64,000 nucleotides of DNA. Source: Rosellinia necatrix (lineage: Eukaryota; Ascomycota; Sordariomycetes; Xylariales; Xylariaceae). The notes beneath the pieces are model-generated. The model saw only the letters and a program-made list of their open reading frames with translations, was not told the DNA's origin and ran no database searches. Below are positions 25,268-34,312 of this stretch, in pieces (within the stretch, counting starts at the first letter, position 1; each line of letters opens with the position of its first letter). The stretch covers positions 3,882,001-3,946,000 of the forward strand of contig JAGYVD010000005.1 in assembly GCA_021209875.1 (NCBI GenBank), given 5' to 3'. The position numbers and the translations under genes are program-made.

Positions 25268-26446
25268 CTACAAGGACGGATCATCTCCCCAGACTTCCGT
25301 CGCGATATCAACCTCAAGCCGAAGCTTAGCCCACTGGTCCTCTTCCGAGAGGTCGTTACCCTCCGAGGTAGAGCTGAAGCCGCACTGATGGCTCAAGCAC
25401 AACTGGTCGAGGCCGCGGGGGCAGAAGGCGGCGGCCTCACGCAGGCGGCCGATGACCTGGGCGCGGTCGTCGAGGGCGGCCGTCTTGCTGGTCAGGAGGC
25501 CGAGGACGACGACCTTGTGGGGGGGCAGGTGGCGGAGGGGGGAGAAGTCGCCGGAGCGGGCGTCGTCGTACTCGAGGAAGTAGACGTCGACGTCGAGCTC
25601 GCGGAAGAGGACCTCGGCGACGGGCTCGTAGCCGCCCTGGGCGAACCAGCGGGAGCGGTGGTTGCCGCGGCACAGGTGGATGCCGACGGCGAGGTCGCGG
25701 GGGCGGCCGGCGACGGCGGCGTTGATGAGGGCGGCGTAGCGGCGGGCGAGGCGGTCGGCGTCGCCGTGGCGCTGCTCGGCGGCGGCGCGCATCCCGGGGT
25801 CGCAGAGGTACGCGAGGTTGGTGTCGTCGAGCTGCACGAAGCGGCAGCCGGCGCGGTACAGGTCGTCGAGCTCCTCGCGGTAGACGCGGGCGAGGTCGTC
25901 GAAGAAGGGATCCAGGGTCGGGTAGGCGGCTTCGTCGATGGTCTCGTGGCTGTTGCGGAAGTGGATCATGGTGGGCGAGGGGATGCAGACCTTGGCCGTA
26001 GCGGCGACAGCGGCGGTAGCGGTGTCGTCCTCGTCCTCGTCCTCGTCCTCGTCGTCGGCGGCGATGCGCGACTCGAGGAAGCGGTAGTCGTCGACCTGGA
26101 TCGGCGCCGGGTGCCGGATCTTGTCGACGACGACGAGCCGCGGCGGCATCGTCCCGCCCACGCTGACGTTGGTCGACCGCAGCGCGCCGCGCTGCTCCAC
26201 GCCCGACAGGTGCTTCAGGAAGTCCACGTGGAACCACCGCCGCCGGAACTCCCCGTCTGTCACGGACCGGAGCCCGACCGCCCGCTGCTTCCGCACCACG
26301 TCCGCGATGTGCTTGTCCTCCAGCGCCCGCAGCTGCGCCGCCGTGATCCTGCCCTGCTCCGCCTCCTCGCGCGCCGCCAGGAGCTCCCGGGGCCGTAGTA
26401 GGGAGCCGACTTGGTCGGCGCGGTAGACACCGTTGGGGAGAGGCAT
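25268..26446 (-). CDS. cobalamin-independent methionine-synthase-like (MetE C-domain/YxjG-type) protein
   Basis: One intronless exon from an ATG at 26446 gives 392 residues. It matches the zinc-binding C-terminal barrel of MetE without the N-terminal folate domain: VGSLLRP near the start, TDGEFRR (63-69), FVQLDDTNLAY, and the zinc ligands His257 and Cys259 (IHLCRGN), Glu292 (FLEYDD) and Cys355 (LSHQCGF). Known family role: methyl transfer to a zinc-bound thiol. The methyl donor and acceptor of these short proteins are uncertain. A run of alternating Asp and Glu (131-141) sits in a loop. GC is much higher than in the neighbours. The frame is so GC-rich that long overlapping open frames occur on both strands; only this one carries family motifs. 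Confidence 0.88.
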   Translation of the reverse strand: MPLPNGVYRADQVGSLLRPRELLAAREEAEQGRITAAQLRALEDKHIADVVRKQRAVGLRSVTDGEFRRRWFHVDFLKHLSGVEQRGALRSTNVSVGGTMPPRLVVVDKIRHPAPIQVDDYRFLESRIAADDEDEDEDEDDTATAAVAATAKVCIPSPTMIHFRNSHETIDEAAYPTLDPFFDDLARVYREELDDLYRAGCRFVQLDDTNLAYLCDPGMRAAAEQRHGDADRLARRYAALINAAVAGRPRDLAVGIHLCRGNHRSRWFAQGGYEPVAEVLFRELDVDVYFLEYDDARSGDFSPLRHLPPHKVVVLGLLTSKTAALDDRAQVIGRLREAAAFCPRGLDQLCLSHQCGFSSTSEGNDLSEEDQWAKLRLEVDIATEVWGDDPSL

Positions 26447-26564
26447 GGTCTCGTGATATTAGGGAGAATAGGGGGGGGAGGAGAGTGAGGGAGTGTGAAT
26501 TGCACGATAACGACAGAAAAACCGTCCGGGCCGTATGACTACTTATGTAGGAACACGACAACCG

Positions 26565-26579
26565 GATATAAATATATAG
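26565..26579 (-). promoter_or_regulatory. possible TATA box of the MetE-like gene
   Basis: The minus strand reads TCTATATATTTATATC, about 120-135 bp before the ATG at 26446. Position and sequence fit a TATA box; there is no further support. Confidence 0.3.
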
Positions 26580-28088
26580 AGGAAAGACAATGGACTATAC
26601 ACATGGACTGGAAGCATGATTACTAGGATTACGTGGGCGGGTATATCTTCTTTTTAAGAAGAATCACGACGAGAGGTATATCCGCGGACCATCCTCTCGC
26701 AGCGCGCCCACTACACTACCCCATATTCGGGAACACGGCAAGGGGTTCCAGCATCATGGCAGGGCTCGTCGTCAGCGGGGTCTAGAAGGGGAAAGACAGG
26801 TACAGGTCTTGGGGATTGGGGATAGAGACGAGGTAGGCACCAGGCCGGACCGAATAACCTGAGGGATCATCAGGGCGGCGGGCCGTTGGCTGGCTCGCCG
26901 GTTACGTTGCCCCTTGCAGGGTCGGAACCCTGTTTCAAGAGGAAGAAGACGACATTGTTCGCTTTGGGTAGTTTTGTCGAGATCCCTCTTCCACCGAGCG
27001 GAATCGTCGGAGGATCGATTTGGAGGGGATTGTTTTCGGTTTGAATTGCGAATTACCTCAGGCCCCCCTTCCCACGACGTCAATTCTAGGCGACACTTGA
27101 GGTCTGGCCCAGACCGGCGAATAGTGAGGCCCGTGACAGGCGCGAAAGGGCTGAGCAGAGCTGCTGGACGCTCACTGCCGAGCCGACCTGTGTCCCGGTG
27201 CGGAGGTGGTCAGCACCGGACTCCTCTTCGCTCCCTCGGATTGTCCAATGGCGTGCTGGCCTCGGACGGGGGCGGTTTGGCGGGCTTGCGTTGTCATAGA
27301 TAAAGTAGCTCATCGTTCGAAGGATCCATCCAAACGAGATCCCCGATCCTCGACTAGTCTACCCAGATAATACCTACCTAATTAGATCAACTCTGGGTTT
27401 GCTCTTCTGATCTGTAATTTTCCTAGAATTATTTGATACCTCTTGGCTTGTGATCTCTCTTCTCTCTTTTTTTTTTTTTTTTTTTTCTTTCTTCTTCTTT
27501 TGTCTTCTTTGGCAAAACCTCCTGGGTTGGACCAAGGTGAGCCGAGCTACCTTGGTTGGAATCCCCGAGTCACCGAATGTGTCATATCGATAAGGTGTAT
27601 GTGCTGGTTATGTAATATTATATACTGCCTTATTTACAATTCCCCCCCTAGTCGCATCACACCCGGTAACTACATGCGAAAAGGGGATCGTCTCATCCTG
27701 ACGACGCAATGTTCCACGCCGGAGCCTACGCATCTTGCAGCCTATCCGGGCCGCGCTGGTTTATCAAGCAACCCCCAGAGTTGGCAACCCCCAAAGTTAA
27801 CTTATTGTCACACTAAATCCCGACAGCCCCGGAATGAGAGGCAGCGGTTGTACTTACCATCTCTATCCACTACTGCATTATATCCGAACGCGCGTAATTC
27901 TTCGTAGGAACGAACCACTGCACCGTCGACTGTCGGCCGACTGTCGATCCTTTCTTTATCCAGTCTCTTATTTGTGGCTTGTCGACGACGTCGTCTCCTC
28001 GTCTCCTCGTCCCCTCGTCCCCTCGTCCCCTCGTCCGCCCTCTTAGAGCGTTAGAATACCCAGGCGAACCCAACCCGGGCCGAGCATC
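26580..28088. other. Divergent spacer between the MetE-like and SYN8-like genes
   Basis: No exon seen. It holds a T-rich tract (about 27467-27490) and, at 27991-28036, 5.5 copies of the 8-bp unit TCGTCYCC ending about 50 bp before the SNARE start codon. Confidence 0.5.
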
Positions 28089-29040
28089 ATGGCCAATCCA
28101 AATCAATTATTTCTCCTAGCCGACCATATCAAACTCTCGCTGCTCGAGCGACAACGGGCGCAGAGTCTCGAGCTGGGCGGCGACTCAAACGACGGGCACA
28201 TATCGAGGTCATTAGAGCAGTTCAAGGACGGGTTAACGGCGCTAGAGAACGAGCTGAAGAGATTAGAAGAAGCGGGAGACGAAGAGTATGCGACACCTGT
28301 GTTTTTCGCGCACGGCCTCATGAAACATGGTCGCTTGGCGGCGACGAAACCCCTCAAACGGGCCTTGACTGACCCCATAGAGTAGTGGCGCCCTCAACAT
28401 CACCGACTCCCTGCCGGGCCTGAAGAAGCAGTACGGCGACCTGACCTCGCAATTCCACGGCTTCTCCTCGCCCTCCACCACCGACACGCTGACGCACCCG
28501 AACGACGCCGCGCTGAGCGCCGACTTCGGCCACGCGCAGAAGCCGTTCGCCTCGAGCTCGAGCCTGCGGCCCAAGAACGCCCGCGCCGCGTCGAAGACGG
28601 TGCGCTTCTCGGACAACCCGGCCGACGGCGGCCCGGGCAGCCCGGACGTGGAGGCGCAGCAGCGGCAGCTCTTCGGCAGCCGGTACCGCGACAACCCGGA
28701 CGACACGATGGGCTACCGGGACGAGGCGGGCGACATGAACAACGTGCAGATCCACGCGTACCACCAGCGCGTCCTGGAGCAGCAGGACGAGCAGCTCGAC
28801 CGGCTCGGCGCCAGCATCGCGCGCCAGCGCGAGCTGAGCATGCAGATCGGCAGCGAGCTCGACGACCACGTCGCCATGCTGGACGACGTCGACGTCGCCG
28901 TCGACCGCCACCAGGGCCGCCTCGACCGCGCCAAGCGCCAGGTCAACCGCATCTCGCGCGCCGCTGGCGAGAGCAAGCAGATGATCGCCATTATCATCCT
29001 GATCATCGTCCTCGTGCTGCTCATCGCGATTTTAAAATAA
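28089..29040 (+). CDS. SYN8: Qc-SNARE of the syntaxin-8/Syn8 type
   Basis: Two exons (28089-28285, 28386-29040) give 283 residues; the splice GA|T keeps frame. The N-terminus (FLLADHIKLSLLERQRA) and an early coiled coil precede a linker, a SNARE helix at about 192-252 and a tail-anchor membrane segment (266-282) ending the protein, as in Syn8 and syntaxin 8. Known role: vesicle fusion on the endosome/vacuole route as the Qc partner in a four-helix SNARE bundle. In the stretch ELDDHVAMLDD the ionic-layer residue, usually Gln, is His227. The second exon is very GC-rich compared with the first. Confidence 0.88.
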
Positions 29041-29990
29041 ATAAATAAAAAAGAAAAAGAAAAAAAAAAGAAAAAAAGGGGGTATTTAAGCGGATGTAAT
29101 AAGAGACCGCCACCGCCGCCGCCGCCGCTGCTGCTGCCGCTGGGGGAAGGGGAAGGGGAAGGGGAGGGGAGGGGGGCGATCAGACGAGAAATAATGATCG
29201 CATGTTTGGCTACGGAATTGCTTAGCGGGTTATTTCGGTCAGTACGTGCGCAAGGCGGAGTGGAGGACGAGGAGGCGGTGTGAGGGAGATAAAGCGGCGG
29301 ATAACAATCATATTGCATTTGGCATGGCGTTAGACGGTAGACTGTGCGCTCGTTCTCGTGTCAGGTCGGCGGCATTGGTTTTTTTCTTTTCTTTTTCGTT
29401 TCGGGGTTCTCCGAGTATCTGGATTTTGAACCGTGGCTGTATATAAAGAACTACAACCTCCCCGGTATTTTCGTTTGTACAAGAAGAGGTCCGCCGCAGG
29501 AACACACTCGACTGAGATTCCCTTTTTTTTTTTTTAACAGTTCAAATATACTAATGCCAGTAAATTAGGCAACGGGTTTGCGCTCTCACAATGATAGAAT
29601 GTTGGGGATTTGAATGGGCACGGGATACTGATACTGCTTGTGCCGACGCGTCATTGTTTATTTAAGTTATACACTGGCGCTCAGCACCGGAGGATGGATA
29701 GATCGGCTATCGCCAGACTGACTGTCTAGTCTCGTGGTTTGATCGAGTAGAAAATATACCACCACATGAGGGGCTGAAAGATATTCTTTTCCCCTCTCTA
29801 CACGCGGACATGGTTGATCCTATTTATTTCCCCTCGATGCCAAAAAGGAAATAGAAAAAAAAAAAACAGTTCACGATCCGCCCCCCGTTTCAACGCCGTA
29901 TTATGATAGAAAAACTTCTTCGGCCCATTTCGTACATATTGGTCCTCTTCTCCCACCCTTTCTTTTCATCTTCGTCCCCCTTCTTTATTT
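29041..29990. other. Convergent spacer with a G-run tract
   Basis: 950 bp between two gene 3' ends. It holds an A-rich tract directly after the SNARE stop (29040-29078), a G-run tract (29142-29176), and several T-rich tracts. No exon seen. Confidence 0.5.
29142..29176 (+). repeat. G-run tract with G-quadruplex potential
   Basis: Six runs of four or more G separated by one or two A, about 100 bp after the SYN8 stop codon and on its transcribed sense strand. Confidence 0.7.
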
Positions 29991-30472
29991 TCACAGCCCA
30001 TCCCGCATGCTCGTGCCGGTCTTGGAGGTCTCCTCGGCGGTGGCCTTGGTGCGGTTCTGCAGCGCGGCCATGTCCTCGCCGGCGGCGGCGGCGGCGGCGG
30101 CGGCGCTGCGGTCCGCCTTGACGGCCTCCTCGCTGTCCGACGCCAGCTCCGGCTTCCAGTGGCCCTTCCCAGCCTTGTGCTTCGCGAGGAGGTCCTGCTT
30201 GTGCTTCTCGGGGTCGTAACCCTCGCCTGGTTTAGGTAGGGGGTTCCCGGTTAGTTAGCGGGCCCGGGGAGGGAGGGATAAGGCGGGCCTAATGTTCGAG
30301 GTGGACGGGGGACGGGGGACGGGGAACGGGATCTATCTCACTTACCGGTGCTCTCCTTGTGCTTCAACGCCATGGTACTACCACCGAAGCTACGCGGGGC
30401 GGGCACGGCTTGTCTGGTTACTGCGAGGCTCGCGGCCGGGCGGAGGGCTGTGGATAGCACCCGGGATGCCAT
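29991..30472 (-). CDS. small predicted mitochondrial protein, unknown function
   Basis: Two exons (30472-30346, 30226-29991) give 120 residues; the join is ACCG|GC in frame. The N-terminus MASRVLSTALRPAASLAVTR is Arg/Ser/Ala-rich without acids, a good mitochondrial presequence. The mature part is charged: KHKESTGKGEGYDPEKHKQD, then GHWKPELASDSEEAVKADR, an alanine run of eight (triplet repeat near 30080-30105) and a Thr/Lys-rich tail. The block around KGHWKPELASDSEEAVKADR looks conserved in fungi and reminds me of small yeast mitochondrial proteins such as Fmp16, but I cannot confirm that. No membrane segment. Confidence 0.75.
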
Positions 30473-31363
30473 TGTGTGGTTTCGGTTTGCTTGTGAGGTG
30501 TTTGGATGACCTGTAGGGTAGATAGGGAGTGAGGATGAAAGGTCGAATGGCTGGTATGACCGCTCTCGAGCTTTGGGTAACGAAGGAACTCTCAATCGTC
30601 GGTTACTTGAGATGATTTTATTGGGAGACGAGTTCTAGCTCAAGAGTGATTTAATAACCTAGGTAGGTAGGTAAGAGGACAAAAGAGGTCTTGCAGGTTC
30701 AAGAGAAAACCCCCCATTGGATGATCGGGCATGACGTCACGAATTTCGCAACTTTCTAGATCGTCATTCCACTTACTGCCCGGCGCCGACCCCCATTGCC
30801 CGCCGCTCTCTGGTGATTGGACAATGACGAGCTCAACGGCCGCTAGAGCAGCTACTTTTTTTTATGGAACTGTATCCACTGTTTCCGGCAGCACTTACTT
30901 CATACATTCAGTACAATAACATGGCACAATACCTTTCCTACTCTTTTTAATAAGTGGCATTCCTAGAAGAAACGAGCAGTCGACTGAACACCGAGGCCGG
31001 TCATGTCATGATTGAAATGTACATTTTTTTTTTTTTTTTTTTGGCATTTTATGTTTTGCATTGCAGTTTAATTGTCTGAGTTCTGCAACCCTCCATCACC
31101 CATGCCTCCTCACCTGGGCACCTACTTCATACAAGGCAGAAAGCGGTATGCCCCAGTGTCTAAAGTGAAGATTTGATCGAGGCATCTCTCCAGGACCGCG
31201 TTCGCCTCCTCTTCGGCGGCCCTTTCTTTCTTCTCCGTCTAATCCTATCTAATCATGCATCTAGCTCCGCGATGCATTGTACACCCTCCGTGGTGTCAGG
31301 ACGTTGCCTTGGTCCCGATGCCATGTTTGCCTCTTGAGTGATATCCTCGGGGGCCGTCGATAC
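30473..31363. other. Gene-free stretch
   Basis: Upstream region of the small mitochondrial gene, with a CCTAGGTAGGTAGG-type motif near 30658 and a T19 tract near 31025. No exon seen. Confidence 0.5.
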
Positions 31364-32611
31364 TTACTCTTCACCCAGCACGCGAAGATCAACAATATGG
31401 GAGTTCAACGACAGCCTGTGTATGACCTCCACGATCTTCTCAAGTTCCAGTAACTCGCATTTGAGCGCTGATTGTTTTGCCTCCGACTCTTTCGCCAGCG
31501 TGGCGATGCAGTCGGCCTTCGACGGCGCAAGATCATCCCCCCATAGCATCATCCTCGTTCTCACATTGGCCATTCTCCGCGTCTCAAACGTTACGTCGGC
31601 TTGAAGGCGAGTCAACTCCGTGGAAGCGTCTTCCAAGAGCGCCCGCAGTTGCTTTTCACGCATGACAATCCTCTCGCGTTGGGCGAGAGAAAACTCATGG
31701 TGGCGGCTGAGAATGTTCGTCATGGAGGATCGGACTGATACGTCTTCGCTGCCGGGGCCCTTGCCTACCGTATGTTGGCTAGTTGCGTCTTTGAGAGTAT
31801 CCTCTCTGCCCTGGTGGCCATGCATTGCATCTTTCCGTTTTTCTTTGTTAATCTCCTGCCGTAGCCTTCTTATCCCAACCCATAGCTGTCGGATCTCTTG
31901 GAGCAGGCGGCTCGGAAATACCATCAAATCATCCGTGTGGGTTCTGGCAGAGATGCACTGGGCCTTGTTGATTTGGATATACTCATCGAGTTTACTGTTG
32001 AGTGTATGAAGGTCTTCCTGAAGTAGCCGCCAGTTTGGGCCGAGTTGCCAGCTTTCAGCGTCAGTCTGTAAGTCCAGGAGCCGACATTGCAATTCGTCAA
32101 GCTCATGCTGCTGATTTTGCGTCATCACAACGAATAAACCGAATACCTTCGCCCCTAGCAAAGCCGTTCTGCTTCGCTCCCTATCGATGGCCAAATCTAA
32201 ATGCCTGATATCTCTTTCTTTCTGCTTTTTCAACGAGGCTTGGGACCACTCCCGAGCCTCTGCCCCTTGCAGATAATCTTTGGCTCTTCGGAATTCCATA
32301 ACGTCGCTGCGCAGGCCATTACCGGGCGATACCGATCGGGGGCGCAGTCTTGGCGACACTAGGGAGGTCTGTCCATCGGTTGATGGTGTGCTGTATCGGT
32401 TCTTATAATAGCCTGGTGCATGGACGTAAACCCAACGTGAAGAATTGGGGGTCACTGTAGGAGATGGTAGGGATTCTTTCTGTCGATTGTTGGGGCCGGG
32501 TTGGGCATGTGGAGGATGCGTCATGTTGTTACCAGAACTAACCCACGGGCTCGATGCTCTGAAATCGCCCACTTCTTCGCGCGGTGGCTCTTCTTCGTCG
32601 TGAGGGAACAT
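31364..32611 (-). CDS. coiled-coil protein of unknown function
   Basis: A single exon from an ATG at 32611 gives 415 residues. The first 100 residues are Pro/Ser-rich and disordered. The rest is rich in Leu, Glu, Arg and Gln with heptad-like spacing (for example residues 160-240 and 310-400), so long coiled coils are likely. A short hydrophobic part, LLGAKVFGLFVVM (about 154-166), may be buried in a helix. No enzyme motif, nuclear signal of note, or known domain was recognised. A cytoskeletal or scaffold role would be guesswork. Confidence 0.65.
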   Translation of the reverse strand: MFPHDEEEPPREEVGDFRASSPWVSSGNNMTHPPHAQPGPNNRQKESLPSPTVTPNSSRWVYVHAPGYYKNRYSTPSTDGQTSLVSPRLRPRSVSPGNGLRSDVMEFRRAKDYLQGAEAREWSQASLKKQKERDIRHLDLAIDRERSRTALLGAKVFGLFVVMTQNQQHELDELQCRLLDLQTDAESWQLGPNWRLLQEDLHTLNSKLDEYIQINKAQCISARTHTDDLMVFPSRLLQEIRQLWVGIRRLRQEINKEKRKDAMHGHQGREDTLKDATSQHTVGKGPGSEDVSVRSSMTNILSRHHEFSLAQRERIVMREKQLRALLEDASTELTRLQADVTFETRRMANVRTRMMLWGDDLAPSKADCIATLAKESEAKQSALKCELLELEKIVEVIHRLSLNSHIVDLRVLGEE

Positions 32612-33153
32612 GGCTTATGAGGAGGAAACTGATGGGCCAAATGGTATTTTGGGGGGAGGGGGATAACGAAGCTAGAGGTTGAAGGTTAGATCGTGTGTAT
32701 TGGGTCTTGGAAAGTTGATAGTACTGTGATGTGCAAGGAGAATGGGAGATTTTTATGGTGAGGATATCTAAGCCTCTTATAGATGCGAGTAGGGCTGTAT
32801 CGCAAAGCTCGTAGCTTGGGGCCTGGAGGCATGAAACATATCAGGCCGTCAAAGGTGTGCCATTGAAACATGCAGAAAGCTGTTCTTTTGAAAGGGCAAG
32901 TAGGGTGGAAAGTATAAGACGTTTCTCTTTGATATCACCGTTGATTGAGGCCTTATTAGGAACCAGCTCTGTCACACCACCTAAGCCGAGACAGCACGAT
33001 GTCAGAGTCATAGGAAGCCCAGAATTTCCAATAACACTCGAATATTATCTATCAGTGTAAATTAAAACCAATTACCCACCCACTAGAACGATCTATGAAA
33101 TTCCAAGCAACAAAGCACACCCGCACCCCTAACCCCGACCTCGGCACGTCGGC
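32612..33153. other. Gene-free stretch
   Basis: 542 bp between the coiled-coil gene start and the 3' end of the dehydrogenase gene. Nothing supported. Confidence 0.5.
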
Positions 33154-34142
33154 TCACCACTCCTGCACCTCGCCGGTATACAGCACGGCCCTGCCGCCGT
33201 GCTCCTCCTTAGTCGCCGTCCGCAGCAGGCGGACGACGCCGTCCATGGGCCCGTCGACGGGGATCGTGGCGCCCTCCAGGCCGAGGCGGCGGGCGGCGTC
33301 GTCGCCCATGTCGGTCTGCAGCCAGCCCGGGTCGATGACAAAGCAGTTGAGCCACTCCTCCTCGGCGTTGATCCGGATCCCGTACCAGAAGAGCATCGCC
33401 TTGGACGGGCCGTATACCGAGCTCGGGATCGGCGGTTGACGGCTATACATATATATATATTTAACCATCATCGATTAGTAACTTTTTTTTTTCATTTTTC
33501 TCTCTCTTCTTTTACTGCAATAAAAAAAAAAAAAAGGGACGGGGGAAGAAGAGGGTGGGTGGGAGGCCACGTACCCGAGATACCCGGCGCCGGAGCCCAT
33601 GGGGGCGAACACGGGGCGGGCGGACCCGCGCAGCAGGTCCCGGGTGGCCTGGAACAGCGAGACGACGGCCAGGACGTTGACGGCGACGTGCTCGAGGACG
33701 CTGGCGCGCCGGACGTCGCGGGCGTAGGGGTACTCGCGCGAGATGGCGGCGTTGGGGACCACGATGTCGAGGCGCGCGATGCCGTGCCGCGCCCGCAGCT
33801 CCGCCACCGCGTCGAAGGCGCTGCGCTCCGCCGCCGCGTCGTACCGCACCACGAGGAGCCCGCTGCCGTCGCCCTTGGGCAGCTCGTCGAGGGACGCCGA
33901 GGCCGCGTCTGACGGGTTGCGGTTGAAGGCGATTACGGTCTAAAGGGAGAGGGAGGGGGGTTTTGTTAGGTTTTGAGGTTTTTTTTTTTTTTGTGGCTCG
34001 GAGGGAGGTTTTGGGGAGAAAGGGGAAAGGGGAGAGGGGAGTATCGCTCTCTTACGTGGTTTGGGAGCGCTAGGAAGCGCTGCACCATGGCGCGGCCTAG
34101 ACCGCGGGTTGCGCCGGTGATGAGGACGATGGTTTGGGTCAT
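33154..34142 (-). CDS. short-chain dehydrogenase/reductase (Nor-1-like)
   Basis: Three exons (34142-34056, 33939-33575, 33442-33154) give 246 residues, the usual length for a classical SDR. The NAD(P) motif GATRGLGR is at 10-17, NAAIS stands for the NAG motif, Ser145 in GSGAGYLG is the likely catalytic Ser, and Tyr161 and Lys165 form YGPSK. A DPGWLQTDMG stretch follows, as in the Nor-1/AflD-like group. Known chemistry: NAD(P)-dependent reduction of a carbonyl or oxidation of an alcohol; the substrate is unknown. It does not sit in a metabolite cluster. Introns (116 and 132 bp) carry T-rich tracts. Confidence 0.87.
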
Positions 34143-34299
34143 GGTGATATTATGGAAGTTATCGTAATGAATTTTTTTTTATTCTAGATTGAAATGTTAC
34201 CAGTTGGTTGCTTGAAGTTGATGGCAATGGTTGGCTTGTAAGAAAGAGTATGAGTGTCTATTCTCTTCTCTATTCGCTGTCTAACCTGCTGCCCTCTAC

Positions 34300-34312
34300 C
34301 CTTTATATACTC
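34300..34312 (-). promoter_or_regulatory. probable TATA box of the dehydrogenase gene
   Basis: The minus strand reads GAGTATATAAAGG about 160 bp before the start codon at 34142. Confidence 0.45.

Noticed and set aside
25437..26561. 374-codon frame antisense-frame partner of the MetE-like gene, and a 407-codon plus-strand frame at 25175-26398
   Set aside because: Both are open because the region is very GC-rich; products are Pro/Arg- or Val/Gly-rich with no motif, while the 392-residue frame has all zinc ligands.
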